64,000 nt of DNA, from the NCBI RefSeq assembly GCF_010667575.1, contig NZ_JAABNT010000005.1, positions 248,001 through 312,000 of the forward strand, given 5' to 3'. Position numbers and translations under genes: made by a program. Below the pieces are notes generated by a model that was not told the origin of the DNA, did no database searches, and saw nothing but the letters and a program-made list of their open reading frames with translations. Numbering within the stretch: the first letter of the stretch is position 1; each line of letters starts with the position of its first letter. The stretch is from Sulfitobacter sediminilitoris. GTDB lineage: Bacteria; Pseudomonadota; Alphaproteobacteria; Rhodobacterales; Rhodobacteraceae. Shown piece by piece: positions 51,928-62,497 of this stretch.

Positions 51928-53430
51928 ATGAGCAAATCACTCTCACGGCGCAAATTTCTGAGCACGGCAGCGGCATGCGCTCTGACAGGCGGGGCGGCCT
52001 TGGCGGCGCCACCAACGGCGTCTTTGCGGCCTGTCATTCGGGCGCCTGATTTCTTCAAACGGGCCGTTCCGGGCCCTGATCAGATCATTCAGGCGCAGAA
52101 TTTGTCGGGCCGGGTTGCTTTTGCGCTTGCCGATGCAAAGACCGGTGCGTGGCTAGAGTGTGAGGACGAGCAGGTGGGCACGCCGCCTGCAAGTGTGACA
52201 AAGGCGGTGACCGCCCTTTATGCGTTGGACACCTTCGGCCCGGACCATCGTTTTGAGACGTTGCTGGCAGCAACCGGGGGCGTGAAGAATGGTGAAGTGC
52301 AGGGCGACTTGTTGCTGATCGGCGGCGGTGACCCGACGCTGGACACCGATGGCCTGGCCGTGATGGCATCGGCGTTGAAAGAGGCCGGGATCCATGGGGT
52401 GAAGGGCAAGTTCAAGGTGTATGAGGCCGGGCTGCCCATCATGCGACAGATTGATCCTGCGCAGCCTGATCACGTAGGCTATAATCCGGCAGTCAGCGGC
52501 ATCGCGTTGAACTACAATCGAGTTCATTTTGAATGGAAGCGCACCGGGAGTGATTACGCGGTCACGATGGACGGGCGGTCAAAAAAATATCGCCCCGATG
52601 TGACAATGGCCGCGATGCGCATCGAGAACCGCGCAACACCTGTTTACACCTATGCGGATCGGAACGGGCGGGACCAATGGACGGTGGCGCGTGGCGCTTT
52701 GGGGCGTGGTGGGGCGAGGTGGTTGCCGGTGCGCAAGCCGGGTCTCTATGCTGGTGAAGTGTTCGCCACACTTGCGGGTGCGCATGGCATTCGGCTTCGC
52801 AAGCCAGAGATCAGCGACACGCTGCCCCCGATTGATGTTTGCGTGCGACATCAGAGCGGCGATCTGCGTGGCATTTTGCGCGACATGCTGCGCTTTTCAA
52901 CCAACCTCACGGCGGAAATGGTGGGATTGGCCGCCACGCTCCGGCGGGTGGGGCAGGTTGCGAACCTGCAAGCTTCTGCAGCGGAAATGAACCGTTGGGC
53001 GACGAATGCGCTGAACGTGACAGCGCCGAAGCTGGTCGATCATTCAGGGCTGGGCGATGACAGCCGCCTGACTGCGCTGGACATGACGAAAGCGCTTGTC
53101 GCGATGCAAGGTCAGGACTTTCGGCCGATCCTGAAGAAATTTGGCTTTAGGGATGGACAGGGCAGACCTGTGAAAGAGCAGGAAATCGCGGTTGATGCCA
53201 AAACCGGCACACTCAATTTCGTGTCGACCCTGGCAGGCTATATCACGGCAAAAGACGGGCGTGAGATGGCATTCGCGATCTTTGCCGTTGACGCCGATGC
53301 ACGGGCCAAGATCCGCCGCGAAGAGCGTGAGGCACCACCCGGTGCGCGGACATGGAACAGGCGGGCCAAGCGGGTGCAACAGGGTCTGATTGAACGTTGG
53401 GACGCCCTATATGGGGTGGCGGAAGCCTGA
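51928..53430 (+). CDS. dacB: D-alanyl-D-alanine carboxypeptidase/endopeptidase (PBP4)
   Basis: Penicillin-binding protein 4 type enzyme that trims or cleaves peptidoglycan cross-links in the periplasm. 500 residues from ATG 51928; the frame is open to a GTG at 51877. The Tat-like signal (SRRKFLSTAAACALTGGAALAA) supports the chosen start. The three active-site motifs are present: SVTK (about residue 88), STN in FSTNLTAEMVG and KTG in DAKTGTLNFVSTLAGY. The extra domain between the first two motifs is typical of S13 peptidases. It is convergent with the TerB-like gene. Confidence 0.92.
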   Translation: MSKSLSRRKFLSTAAACALTGGAALAAPPTASLRPVIRAPDFFKRAVPGPDQIIQAQNLSGRVAFALADAKTGAWLECEDEQVGTPPASVTKAVTALYALDTFGPDHRFETLLAATGGVKNGEVQGDLLLIGGGDPTLDTDGLAVMASALKEAGIHGVKGKFKVYEAGLPIMRQIDPAQPDHVGYNPAVSGIALNYNRVHFEWKRTGSDYAVTMDGRSKKYRPDVTMAAMRIENRATPVYTYADRNGRDQWTVARGALGRGGARWLPVRKPGLYAGEVFATLAGAHGIRLRKPEISDTLPPIDVCVRHQSGDLRGILRDMLRFSTNLTAEMVGLAATLRRVGQVANLQASAAEMNRWATNALNVTAPKLVDHSGLGDDSRLTALDMTKALVAMQGQDFRPILKKFGFRDGQGRPVKEQEIAVDAKTGTLNFVSTLAGYITAKDGREMAFAIFAVDADARAKIRREEREAPPGARTWNRRAKRVQQGLIERWDALYGVAEA

Positions 53431-53853
53431 TCAGCTGAGATGTCTGGCGCGTGCACCGCGTTCGATGGCGGCAGCGTGCAAACGGTCAATCTCAAGCTCG
53501 TAGCGTATTTCTTCAAGCAGGCGCAATTCTGCTTCCTCCAAGGTGCCATCCGCAGCGGCAACATCGCAGGCCAGCGCATAGGCTGTCTCGTATAGCCGTT
53601 CTGGCAATGCTTCTCGGATCAGACCGAACAGGGCATCAAGGCCATCTTCCTGCTCAAAAAGGTCAAACACTGTCTTGCTGATCACGCTTAGTCGGTCGTT
53701 GTCATAACCTGCAAAGATCGGAAGGATGTTCACAGCCGACTGAATCTTGATCAGTTCTGCCGTTCTAATATCCTCGTCCGAGGCGGACACCGCAACCATC
53801 AGAGCGACGAGACTGTCCTGCGCACTGAGCGACAGAGAGAAGGTATCATTCAT
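53431..53853 (-). CDS. TerB-like/DUF533-type small protein
   Basis: A 140-residue all-helical protein. The segments QDSLVALMVAVSASDEDIRTAELIKIQ and YALACDVAAADGTLEEAELRLLEEI are two Asp-rich helix-loop-helix repeats of the TerB/YebE type, which can bind divalent metal. The frame extends upstream, but ATG 53853 with AAAGGA upstream matches family length. It sits between dacB and lysK, divergent from lysK. In other bacteria TerB domains are tied to tellurite resistance or metal and stress responses; here nothing specific is indicated. Confidence 0.78.
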   Translation of the reverse strand: MNDTFSLSLSAQDSLVALMVAVSASDEDIRTAELIKIQSAVNILPIFAGYDNDRLSVISKTVFDLFEQEDGLDALFGLIREALPERLYETAYALACDVAAADGTLEEAELRLLEEIRYELEIDRLHAAAIERGARARHLS

Positions 53854-53980
53854 GACGGGGGGCGTCCTTTGGGTTTTATATGTTGCGGTGCAGAATATTG
53901 ACGCACCCGAGGGTACGCAATAGGTACACGCGCAGCCAGCGCGCATGGGGCGCGATTTGGCAAGAAAATGGATGATCCAG

Positions 53981-55561
53981 ATGTCTGAGATGCGTGATGC
54001 GGCAATGACCAGCAAGGCGTGGCCTTTTGAAGAGGCCCGTGCGGTATTGAAACGCTACGCCAAAGCACCACCCGAGAAGGGGTATGTGCTGTTTGAGACG
54101 GGCTATGGCCCGTCAGGGCTGCCCCATATCGGGACGTTTGGTGAGGTGTTGCGCACGACGATGATCAAACGGGCGTTCGAAGAGATTTCGGACATTCCGA
54201 CGAAGCTGATCTGTTTTTCGGACGATCTGGACGGGATGCGCAAGGTGCCCGGCAATGTGCCCCAGCAGGAGATGCTGGCAGAACATATGCACAAGCCGCT
54301 GACATCGGTGCCTGATCCTTTTGGGGAGTTCGAGAGCTTTGGGCATCACAACAACGCGATGCTGCGCCGGTTCCTTGATACGTTCGGGTTCGAGTACGAG
54401 TTTTATTCCGCGCGGGAATACTATCGTTCTGGCCAGTTCGACGAGATTCTGTTGCGCGCGGCGGAACGGTACGACGAGATCATGGCGGTAATGCTGAAGT
54501 CCCTGCGTGAGGAGCGGCGGCAGACCTATTCGATCTTCCTGCCCATTCATCCGCAGACGGGCCGCGTGATGTACGTGCCAATTAAGGAGGTAAATCCGAA
54601 GGATGGCACGATCACCTTTGACGATGATGACGGCACCGAGATGACCCTGCCTGTCACCGGCGGCAACGTGAAGCTGCAATGGAAGCCCGATTTTGGCGCG
54701 CGCTGGGCCGCACTGGACGTGGATTTCGAGATGTACGGTAAGGAGCATGCGACGAATACGGCGATCTACGACCGGATTTGCGAGATCCTTGGCGGCAAGA
54801 AGCCAAACCATTTCAGCTACGAGCTGTTCCTTGATGAGAACGGGCAGAAGATCTCGAAGTCTTCGGGCAATGGCATTTCGATTGACCAGTGGCTGACCTA
54901 TGCCAGCACCGAGAGCCTGTCGTATTTCATGTTCCAGAAACCGAAGACGGCAAAGCGGATGCATTTCGACGTGATCCCAAAGGCGGTGGATGAATATCAC
55001 CAGCAACTGCGGGCTTATGAGACGCAGGATGCCAAGGGGCGGTTGAACAACCCGGTTTGGCATATCCACGGGGGTGATGTGCCAGCTTCGGATATGGTTG
55101 TGCCATTCTCGATGTTGTTGAACCTTGCATCGGTGTCTTCGGCTGAGGACAAGTCGCAGTTGTGGGGGTTCATTCAGCGCTATGCGCCTGAGGCGTCAGC
55201 GGAAAAGAACCCCGGCATGGATGCGGCGGCAGGACATGCGGTGCGGTACTACAATGACTTTGTGAAGCCCCATAAGGTGTTCCGTGCGCCTAGTGACCTG
55301 GAGCGGGAAGCGCTGGAAGAGTTGCGTGACAAGCTGAAGGCGTGGGACGGCGGGCTGGACGCTGAGGCACTGCAAAGCATGGTTTTCGCAGTCGGAAAGC
55401 CGCGGTTCGAGCCGTTGAGGGACTGGTTTACAGCACTTTACGAAGTGTTGTTGGGCGCGTCTCAGGGGCCGCGCTTTGGCGGTTTCATTGCGCTTTATGG
55501 CGTGGACGAAACGATCGAGCTGATCGACGATGCGTTGGATGGAAAGCTGATAGCTGCCTGA
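53981..55561 (+). CDS. lysK: Class I lysyl-tRNA synthetase
   Basis: Charges tRNA-Lys with lysine using the archaeal-type class I enzyme instead of the class II LysS of most bacteria. From ATG 53981 the protein has 526 residues. HIGH-type motif GLPHIGT at 46-52 and KMSKS-type KISKSSG at about 289-295; between them lies a zinc-free CP region. The C-terminal anticodon-binding helical domain is complete. Two other in-frame starts upstream (53945, 53972) are possible. Class I LysRS is characteristic of many alphaproteobacteria, so this is expected rather than foreign. Confidence 0.95.
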   Translation: MSEMRDAAMTSKAWPFEEARAVLKRYAKAPPEKGYVLFETGYGPSGLPHIGTFGEVLRTTMIKRAFEEISDIPTKLICFSDDLDGMRKVPGNVPQQEMLAEHMHKPLTSVPDPFGEFESFGHHNNAMLRRFLDTFGFEYEFYSAREYYRSGQFDEILLRAAERYDEIMAVMLKSLREERRQTYSIFLPIHPQTGRVMYVPIKEVNPKDGTITFDDDDGTEMTLPVTGGNVKLQWKPDFGARWAALDVDFEMYGKEHATNTAIYDRICEILGGKKPNHFSYELFLDENGQKISKSSGNGISIDQWLTYASTESLSYFMFQKPKTAKRMHFDVIPKAVDEYHQQLRAYETQDAKGRLNNPVWHIHGGDVPASDMVVPFSMLLNLASVSSAEDKSQLWGFIQRYAPEASAEKNPGMDAAAGHAVRYYNDFVKPHKVFRAPSDLEREALEELRDKLKAWDGGLDAEALQSMVFAVGKPRFEPLRDWFTALYEVLLGASQGPRFGGFIALYGVDETIELIDDALDGKLIAA

Positions 55562-55620
55562 TTTTCTTGCCCTGCGTGCCCCTTGGATTATCTCTGGGAG
55601 GTCCACGCAGGGAGAAGAAA

Positions 55621-56034
55621 ATGTTGAAATTGGTGTTGAGTACGCTTGGTGGGGCTTTGGTGTCCCTAATGTTGGCCTTTGGGGCAGCAGCGCAGCAAGG
55701 GGACATTCAGGGGACGATCAGCAACCAGATCGAGGCGTTCAAGGCCGACGATTTTGAGCAGGCCTTTACCTACGCGACACCTACGTTGCGGCGGATGTTT
55801 CAATCGCCACAGAATTTTCAACGCATGGTGACCACAGGGTATCCCATGGTCTGGAGACCTGCGGATGTGCAGTACCTTGAGCTTGAGGAGCACGGAGGCT
55901 CCATGTGGCAGAAAGTGCAGATTGTCGATGAGAAGGGCTTTACCCATCTGTTGCTGTACCGGATGCAGCAGACCGAAGAAGGCTGGCGTATTGGCGGTGT
56001 GCAAATACTGGAGGCCCCTGCCGCGGCGGCCTGA
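55621..56034 (+). CDS. DUF4864 exported protein
   Basis: A 137-residue protein with a signal peptide (MLKLVLSTLGGALVSLMLAFGAAAQ). The mature part, beginning ISNQIEAFKADDFEQAFTYA and ending MQQTEEGWRIGGVQILEAP, has the cone-shaped SnoaL/NTF2-like fold proposed for DUF4864. Periplasmic location is expected; no catalytic residues are assigned. The start follows GGGAGAAGAAA. It follows lysK by 60 bp and may share its transcript. A strong terminator closes the unit at 56060-56094. Confidence 0.82.
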   Translation: MLKLVLSTLGGALVSLMLAFGAAAQQGDIQGTISNQIEAFKADDFEQAFTYATPTLRRMFQSPQNFQRMVTTGYPMVWRPADVQYLELEEHGGSMWQKVQIVDEKGFTHLLLYRMQQTEEGWRIGGVQILEAPAAAA

Positions 56035-56059
56035 GCCTTGCCAAACGATTTGCAGAATA

Positions 56060-56094
56060 CGGCCCGCCTTTTTTTGGTGGGCCGATTTGTTTTA
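56060..56094 (+). terminator. Terminator after the DUF4864 gene
   Basis: CGGCCCGCC / GGTGGGCCG stem (one G-T pair) around a seven-T loop, followed by ATTTGTTTTAG. Confidence 0.8.
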
Positions 56095-56253
56095 GGGGGT
56101 AGGTGTTGCGAGCAGCACCGACCGGTCCCATTAGCAGTGATTAACGGATCATTGATACTTCCCTGCCCCTGAGCCGACACGCGTCGGGATCATGGGCAAT
56201 CAGTCAGAGTGTCGGCACCATCAGGTGCCCTGCTCTGCGGAAAGGGATTATTG

Positions 56254-58542
56254 ATGAACAAGGCGATTACTGATGGCTTGGTGCTGATGCCAACTCCGTT
56301 CACCGAAGGCTTGGACGTGTGGTCAAGCGGAGACGGCACGCCCGGATCGGATACTTACGAAAACGCAGCCAATGCCTTGTTGGTCGCCGCTGATCAGGAC
56401 TTTGGCGGGGCACTGGAACTGTTGAAGACGCAGAACACTCAGCAATAGCGGTTCATGGGGCAGACGCCACTTTTGCCGGGCTGCTATTTGCGGATCAGCG
56501 CGCGGGTCAAAGCGATCAGTGGAAACTTGCCTTCTGTTCGGATTGCGGGCTTTCCAGCTCGCGGTAACGGCACCCGGGTGAACGGGCTTCAGGAGTTTTC
56601 TTTCTTCACGACGCTGGAAAGCTACGGGGAGGTTGTCGAGATCAGCGCGATTGTCGGAACGGGTGCACGTGGGGGCGTGGACATGGTCTGGGGAACCGAA
56701 CCTGTCTACGGGCATTTCGGGATCGATCTGGTTGGGCCGAATGGCGGGATCGTCCGGGTGGATGATATTCAGGTCGAGGACGTCACATCGGTTTTTCTGC
56801 GCGACCTGGTGTCATTGGTGGATGTCACGGACTACGGGGCAATCGGTAACGGATCGACGGACAACACCGCCGCGTTTGAAGCAGCCAATGCAGCCGCGAA
56901 TGGGCGGACTATGTTCATCCCTGCCGGCGTTTTTCGTCTGAATAACGATGTAACGATCGACACGCCTGTGAAATTTGAAGGTCGGGTGACCATGCCGGAT
57001 GCGGCGGTGCTGCTGTTGCGGCGCAACTTTGATTTGCCCACGTACATTGAGGCTTTTGAGAACGAGGAACTGGCTTTCAAGAAGGCCTTTCAGGCCCTGT
57101 TGAACAATGCAGATCATGAGGCGCTGGATATGGACGGGCGCAAGGTGAATGTGACCGAGCCTTTGGACATGCAGGCGGCGGTGCCAGACCGCACCTCTTA
57201 CGCCACGCGCCGGGTGATCCGAAATGGACAGCTTGAAGCGGCGGCGAGTGCTGCGTGGAACACGGATGTGTACACATCGGCAGCGACGTATTCGCCCGGC
57301 AATTCCCGCACGTTGACCGATGTAACCAACGTGGCAAGCATTCCTATTGGGTCGCTGATCGAAGGCACCGGCGTTGGCCGCGAGGTATATGTCCGCGACA
57401 AGGACATCGGGCGCCAGGAGATCACGCTGAACAAGCCGCTTTATGACGCGGAAGGCCGTCAGAATTATACATTCCGCCGGTTCAAATACATCATCGATTT
57501 TGGTGGCTTCGCATCGCTCAGCAAATTCGTGATGGCTGATATTGAGTTCCAGTGCAATGATCGGTGCAGCGGTGTCATGTTGGCACGGGGCGGGATCACT
57601 TTTGCCGTGCGCGACTGCTTTGTCAGCCGTCCGGCTGACCGTGGGATCACCTCAATCGGTACAGGCTGTCAGGGTATACTTGTTGACCGGTGTCAGTTCC
57701 TGTCAGCGGAAGATGCACTAAGCGTGCCTGCGCGACGCACGATTGGATTCAACACGAACACCAACGATGCAAAAATCCGCAATAATCGTGCCACACGGTT
57801 CCGTCATTTTGGCCTGCTTGGCGGGTCAAACAACATCTTTACCGGTAACCACTTCTTTCAGGGGGACAATGTTGTCGATGGTATAAGGTCCGCCGGTATC
57901 ATTCTGGCCAGCAATTCGCCTGGAACGATTATTTCAAACAACTACATCGACAACTGCTTTATTGAGTGGACAAATGAACACGATCCTACCCCGGAGTTCA
58001 CGACCGGTTTTTCATTCAGCGCGTTGAGCGTGACGGATAATGTATTTCTTTCGGGCGACGTCGCCCCTTGGTTCAGCTATATTGTTGTCAAGCCGCATGG
58101 GGCGGGGCACTTCCTGAATGGTGTGGCGATCACGGGTAATCGTTTCCGAACGCTGAACGGTTTGATAGACAGGGTAGACAGGGTGGATACGACTTTTGCT
58201 GATCTTGACATGTCGAGGTGCAAAAACGTGGAAATGAATGGCAATTCATATCTTGGTATCAGCATTCAGGTCGCCAACCCGGCGCTGGTTGATTACACGC
58301 AGACCACAGAGGCCAATGCCTGGATCATAGACGCGGCTGATGAGTTACCATTTGGTGGCGAGGCGGCGACCGTTGATAGCGTCATGGCGATAGGTGGTAT
58401 TCGCAATTCCAACAACGTACGTCAGTACGACGTGCCATATGCGGATACTGCATGGGGACCGAACCGGGATCAAATTCAGCTGGTTTGGCCATCGGCGGTT
58501 CGCGGACGCGTACAGGCAACGATCCGTATGGACAGCCGCTGA
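56254..58542 (+). pseudogene. Pectate-lyase/GH28-related protein interrupted by an in-frame TAG
   Basis: One continuous reading frame of 763 codons if TAG at 56446-56448 is passed. The first 64 residues (MNKAITDGLVLMPTPFTEGL and onward, with GTPGSDTYENAANALLVAAD) and the part after the stop (FMGQTPLLPGCYLRISARVK) belong together in Rhodobacteraceae proteins of this type as I remember them. The body has VDVTDYGAIGNGSTDNTAAF, the opening of the right-handed beta-helix of pectate-lyase-superfamily proteins, followed by repeated N-x-F/I rungs. The start at 56254 has GGAAAGGG upstream. Either the gene is inactivated by one nonsense mutation, or a restart at ATG 56455 or read-through makes the main domain. 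No signal peptide is seen at either start. Confidence 0.7.
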
Positions 58543-58571
58543 TTGAGAGATGCCGCTGGTGGTAATCGCGG

Positions 58572-59243
58572 TCAGAATCGATGCCAGAGACCGAGCTTGA
58601 GGGCTGACTTCTCCGTTTCTTTATAGGGGATTTCAGCCCCAACTTTCACGTTGAACGCGCGTCCTTTCGGCTTGAACAGCAATGCTGGCATGACGGCGCC
58701 GTAGGCATCATTGTTTTGTTCGGACAGGGTAAATTCGAGCAAACCGGCGGTGAAATCAGTCAGATTAAGGCCCAATGTGCCGTCCAGCTTGGCGATGTGC
58801 TGGCCCATTTCAGGTTCATAAATATACGCGACATCGAGGTTTACCCATCCCGGCCTGTCATTCTGAGTAAAACCATATCCCCAAGATACGCCCGTTTTTA
58901 CTGTTGGTAGCCGCATATCACTGCCCCAAAGCCCGCCAATGCCGACCTCATAGGCGAAACGATGTGGACCCGTGGTTGGGCCAAGGTTGCGGCGAATGAA
59001 CAGGTTCCCAAAGCCGTTGCGTACATCCTGGCTGTTGGTAAATGCGCTGATATCAAGGCCGATTGTCATATTTTCTGTCAGCCCATACTCAAGATAAAGC
59101 GCGTTTGTCGTATCGCTGAGCCGGGTTGCACCAAATGACAGAGAAACAAACCCGGTTCCCGTCTCGCGAAGCCAAGCGCCTGCCTGCGATGCAGAGGGAA
59201 GAAAGTACAGTAAAGTCAGACAAGTTAGGAAAAATGGTTTCAT
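58572..59243 (-). CDS. Outer-membrane beta-barrel-like protein
   Basis: A 223-residue protein with a signal peptide (MKPFFLTCLTLLYFLPSASQAG) and many alternating short amphipathic segments with aromatic girdles, ending in Phe (SALKLGLWHRF), the usual outer-membrane barrel terminus. Segments such as LYLEYGLTENMTIGLDISAF and WVNLDVAYIYEPEMGQHIA fit a transporter-like or structural barrel of 10-12 strands. The start follows AGGAGGCG. It is convergent with the interrupted pectate-lyase-like gene. Specific function unknown. Confidence 0.72.
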   Translation of the reverse strand: MKPFFLTCLTLLYFLPSASQAGAWLRETGTGFVSLSFGATRLSDTTNALYLEYGLTENMTIGLDISAFTNSQDVRNGFGNLFIRRNLGPTTGPHRFAYEVGIGGLWGSDMRLPTVKTGVSWGYGFTQNDRPGWVNLDVAYIYEPEMGQHIAKLDGTLGLNLTDFTAGLLEFTLSEQNNDAYGAVMPALLFKPKGRAFNVKVGAEIPYKETEKSALKLGLWHRF

Positions 59244-59335
59244 GACGCCTCCTGGGGGGGAGGATTGAAACAGAACGTTAACAAATAGTTAACAGGAGTG
59301 GTGTTATCTTAATGGTGCTGCTGCGAGGACACGAA

Positions 59336-59367
59336 AAAGGCCCGCCGTATCAAGCAGCGGACCTTTC
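59336..59367 (-). terminator. Terminator of the PLDc_N gene
   Basis: On the minus strand, AAAGGTCCGC and GCGGGCCTTT pair across an 11-nt loop (one G-U pair) and are followed by TTCGTG, about 20 nt after the stop codon. Confidence 0.65.
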
Positions 59368-59387
59368 CTACTCCTATGTTCCGTCGG

Positions 59388-59573
59388 TTAAACGCGAACA
59401 GCGCCACCGCGTGGACCGGCGATCAGCCATGCGATCAGGCCAAGGACGGGCAGTACAAGGATCACAACTGTCCAGACGATTTTTGCCAGACCAGAGGCGC
59501 CCGACGTGAGGACTTGATAGATCGCATAAATGTTCGCGATGAGGATGATGAGGCCGAGAATGCCATATTCCAT
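59388..59573 (-). CDS. PLDc_N domain small membrane protein
   Basis: A 61-residue protein with two hydrophobic segments (about residues 3-20 and 28-50) separated by TSGASGLAKIVWTVVILVLP. The pattern is that of the phospholipase D N-terminal (PLDc_N) membrane domain found as a stand-alone protein in many bacteria. ATG 59573 is chosen because GGAG lies about nine bases upstream; the frame is open further to 59684. Function unknown. It lies downstream of uvrB on the same strand. Confidence 0.8.
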   Translation of the reverse strand: MEYGILGLIILIANIYAIYQVLTSGASGLAKIVWTVVILVLPVLGLIAWLIAGPRGGAVRV

Positions 59574-59610
59574 TGTGGTTCTCCGATGTGTGCTACTGTT
59601 GTCAGACAAA

Positions 59611-59805
59611 CTAAGCTGCACAGGGAAAGTTCCGAAATTCTTGTAGATGCGATTTCGCCGCCCGCGTGTCAGTCGCAAGCGCATTTACGGCAAACAGGGC
59701 GATCGAGACCGACTGAAATGGCCTGCCGCGGTCATCGGTCAGTTTGTCTGATACCGCGAGCTTCTTAAGTCCAGACGGCTTGGCGTCGGGAATGCGAGCC
59801 CCCAT
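59611..59805 (-). CDS. Doubtful small ORF downstream of uvrB
   Basis: A 64-residue open frame (MGARIPDAKPSGLKKLAVSD...) between uvrB and the PLDc_N gene. Its codon use looks like that of neighbouring genes and the frame runs upstream without a stop for some distance, but no ribosome site or family is recognised. It could be a small gene, a remnant, or chance. Kept at low confidence. Confidence 0.25.
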   Translation of the reverse strand: MGARIPDAKPSGLKKLAVSDKLTDDRGRPFQSVSIALFAVNALATDTRAAKSHLQEFRNFPCAA

Positions 59806-59857
59806 CTTAATGTGCTTTGACCAGCCAATGCAGCAAAGCTACCGGCAGGCCGGATCC

Positions 59858-62062
59858 TTACCGTTTCTTTCGGCGCTTTACCCCGCCGCGCATGCCCCCG
59901 CGCCCCATGGTGCTGCGTCCAGACGCCTGTTGTGCGTCGCCGATGGCTTTCTCAACCGCATATTGTCGGGCCATCGGATCATCCGCGATTGCCAGATCGA
60001 CGGCCTCAAGCCGTTTGACTTCGTCCCGCAGGCGGGCGGCTTCTTCGAATTCGAGGTTCTCCGCTGCCTTCCGCATGTCCGCGCGCAGACCGTCAAGAAC
60101 TGCCTGCATATTCGAGCCAGCCATTTTCTGATCGATCTGCGTCGTGACGCGCGCCTGATCAGTGTCGCCTTTGTAAAGACCTGCCAGAATATCTTCGACG
60201 TTTTTCTTCACGGTCTCAGGTGTGATCCCGTGCTCTTCGTTGTAGGCGATCTGTTTGGCACGTCGGCGGTTGGTCTCGGCCAGTGCACGCTCCATCGAGC
60301 CGGTGATGCGGTCGGCGTACATGATCACCCGTCCTTTGGCATTCCGTGCCGCCCGGCCGATGGTCTGAATGAGGGACGTTTCCGAGCGCAGGAAGCCTTC
60401 TTTGTCAGCGTCCAGAATGGCAACCAGCCCGCATTCGGGAATATCCAGGCCCTCGCGCAGCAGGTTGATCCCAATCAGCACGTCGAAAGCCCCCAGCCGC
60501 AGATCGCGCAGGATTTCGATCCGTTCAATGGTGTCGATATCGGAATGCATGTAGCGGACGCGGATGCCCTGTTCATGCATATATTCGGTCAGGTCTTCGG
60601 CCATTCGTTTGGTCAATGTGGTACACAGGGTACGATAACCATCGGCGGCAACCTTACGTACCTCATCAAGCAGATCATCCACCTGCATTTCTACGGGGCG
60701 AATTTCCACTTCGGGGTCCAGCAGTCCAGTAGGGCGAATGACCTGTTCGGTGAAAACGCCGCCGGTCTGCTCTATTTCCCAGGCCGCAGGGGTTGCGGAA
60801 ACAAAGACCGACTGCGGCCGCATGGCGTCCCATTCTTCGAATTTGAGCGGGCGGTTGTCCATGCAAGAGGGCAGGCGAAACCCGTGTTCGGCCAGCGTGA
60901 ACTTGCGGCGGTAGTCGCCCTTGTACATGCCGCCGATCTGAGGCACCGAAACATGGCTTTCGTCCGCAAACACAATCGCATTGTCGGGGATGAATTCGAA
61001 GAGGGTCGGGGGCGGCTCACCGGGTGCGCGCCCCGTCAGGTAGCGGGAGTAGTTTTCGATGCCGTTGCAGACACCGGTCGCCTCCAGCATCTCCAAATCG
61101 AAATTTGTGCGCTGCTCCAGTCGCTGGGCCTCAAGCAGTTTACCCTCGCTCACCAACTGGTCGAGCCTGATCTTCAGCTCTTTCTTGATGCCGATGATGG
61201 CTTGCTGCATCGTCGGCTTGGGCGTCACGTAGTGGGAATTAGCATAGACGCGGATCTGTTCGAACGTGCCCGTTTTCTCACCTGTCAGCGGATCAAATTC
61301 GGTAATGCCTTCCAGCTCTTCCCCGAAGAAAGACAGCCGCCATGCACGGTCTTCAAGGTGGGCAGGGAAGATCTCCAGTGAATCACCGCGTACCCGGAAT
61401 GCACCCCGTTGAAACGCCTGATCGTTGCGGCGGTATTGCTGCGCGACAAGGTCTGCGATCACTTTGCGCTGATCGTACGTTTTTCCGACCTTTAGGTCTT
61501 GGGTCATGGCCCCGTAGGTTTCGACCGACCCGATACCGTAGATGCACGAAACCGAGGCAACGATGATCACATCGTCACGTTCCAAAAGCGCGCGTGTCGC
61601 CGAGTGGCGCATCCGGTCGATCTGTTCGTTGATCTGGGATTCTTTTTCAATGTAGGTGTCGGACCGCGCAACATAGGCTTCGGGCTGATAGTAGTCGTAG
61701 TAGCTGACAAAGTACTCGACGGCGTTGTCGGGGAAAAACCCCTTGAACTCACCATAAAGCTGCGCGGCAAGCGTCTTGTTCGGGGCAAGGATGATTGCAG
61801 GCCGCTGCGTTTCCTCGATCACCTTGGCCATGGTGAACGTTTTGCCCGTACCGGTCGCCCCCAACAGCACCTGATCGCGGTCACCGTCCAGCACCCCTGC
61901 GCTCAACTCCTTGATTGCTTTAGGCTGGTCGCCGGCCGGTTCAAACTCAGTCCTAAGCTTGAAGGTCTTACCACCTTCCAGCTTTTCCCGGTTGCGCACA
62001 TCAGGGGCGGGATTGGATAGGACTTGAGTGGCTTCAGAGCTGTCGGTCTGGGCGTAGGGCAT
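59858..62062 (-). CDS. uvrB: Excinuclease ABC subunit B
   Basis: Damage-verification helicase of nucleotide excision repair, working with UvrA and UvrC. From ATG 62062 the protein has 734 residues (an ATG at 62092 would add ten). Walker [10 protein letters not shown] at 68-76, the damage-probing beta-hairpin motif [17 protein letters not shown] and the helicase motifs [14 protein letters not shown] and QTIGRAARN are all present. The C-terminal UVR motif ([21 protein letters not shown]) that contacts UvrC is intact. AAGGAA precedes the start. No SOS-type box was noticed upstream. Confidence 0.97.
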   Translation of the reverse strand: MPYAQTDSSEATQVLSNPAPDVRNREKLEGGKTFKLRTEFEPAGDQPKAIKELSAGVLDGDRDQVLLGATGTGKTFTMAKVIEETQRPAIILAPNKTLAAQLYGEFKGFFPDNAVEYFVSYYDYYQPEAYVARSDTYIEKESQINEQIDRMRHSATRALLERDDVIIVASVSCIYGIGSVETYGAMTQDLKVGKTYDQRKVIADLVAQQYRRNDQAFQRGAFRVRGDSLEIFPAHLEDRAWRLSFFGEELEGITEFDPLTGEKTGTFEQIRVYANSHYVTPKPTMQQAIIGIKKELKIRLDQLVSEGKLLEAQRLEQRTNFDLEMLEATGVCNGIENYSRYLTGRAPGEPPPTLFEFIPDNAIVFADESHVSVPQIGGMYKGDYRRKFTLAEHGFRLPSCMDNRPLKFEEWDAMRPQSVFVSATPAAWEIEQTGGVFTEQVIRPTGLLDPEVEIRPVEMQVDDLLDEVRKVAADGYRTLCTTLTKRMAEDLTEYMHEQGIRVRYMHSDIDTIERIEILRDLRLGAFDVLIGINLLREGLDIPECGLVAILDADKEGFLRSETSLIQTIGRAARNAKGRVIMYADRITGSMERALAETNRRRAKQIAYNEEHGITPETVKKNVEDILAGLYKGDTDQARVTTQIDQKMAGSNMQAVLDGLRADMRKAAENLEFEEAARLRDEVKRLEAVDLAIADDPMARQYAVEKAIGDAQQASGRSTMGRGGMRGGVKRRKKR

Positions 62063-62163
62063 GGCAGCGGTTCCTTGGAGGTTACCCCACAAGTTGTCGC
62101 TTTTTGCCAGTCATTCAAGGTGACAGCGCGGATTACTGCCAGATTCTGGCAACAGCAGAGGCG

Positions 62164-62448
62164 TTAGCGGGTCAGCCGCTTGTGGTTCGACTTCACGCGC
62201 TTGCTTATGGGATCCATTGCGGCGCTGAATACCTGATCGGGCTGCTTGCCTGCCATCATGGCCATACTTGCCTCTGTAAAGGCCTGCGCCATAGCTGGAC
62301 CTTTTTCGCTGACCATAAGGTGGTTTTCGCCATGATGTGCTGGAATGATACCGGCCATCCCCATCAGGCGCAAAACCACGACGGCTTGCGTCTCGATCAT
62401 CAGGGTCGTGACCCGCATGTGTAGGCTGAAAAGATCAAGGTGTTTCAA
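62164..62448 (-). CDS. Small 'antifreeze'-annotated protein, possible phasin-like
   Basis: A 94-residue protein from TTG 62448 (GGAG eight bases upstream), opening KHLDLFSLHMRVTTLMIETQ. Then comes VVVLRLMGMAGIIPAHHGEN, followed by EKGPAMAQAFTEASMAMMAG and a basic C-terminus (KRVKSNHKRLTR). Many Rhodobacteraceae genomes carry such proteins under the odd name antifreeze protein. The amphipathic helices and the basic tail would fit a granule- or DNA-associated protein, and a perfect CTGC-N3-GCAG palindrome lies just upstream, but phasin identity is only a hypothesis. The frame is open to 62565; the longer version lacks a ribosome site. Confidence 0.7.
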   Translation of the reverse strand: MKHLDLFSLHMRVTTLMIETQAVVVLRLMGMAGIIPAHHGENHLMVSEKGPAMAQAFTEASMAMMAGKQPDQVFSAAMDPISKRVKSNHKRLTR

Positions 62449-62476
62449 GATGGCTGCTCCATTATCAATCGACAAA

Positions 62477-62497
62477 CTATGCTGCAGTGCAGCATAG
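62477..62497. promoter_or_regulatory. Perfect 21-bp palindrome of PhaR-box form
   Basis: CTATGCTGCA-G-TGCAGCATAG, ten-base perfect arms around one base, in the divergent promoter region between the small 62448 gene and the NDUFS4-type gene. It contains CTGC-AGT-GCAG, the CTGC-N3/4-GCAG pattern reported for the alphaproteobacterial polyhydroxybutyrate regulator PhaR. It starts 29 bp upstream of the TTG start, a normal operator position. Confidence 0.6.

Noticed and set aside
54113..55069. 318-residue open frame antisense to lysK
   Set aside because: lysK shows both signature motifs; the antisense frame has none.
59744..61381. 545-residue open frame antisense to uvrB
   Set aside because: uvrB is complete with all helicase motifs on the other strand. 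The antisense translation has no recognised domain or start signal.
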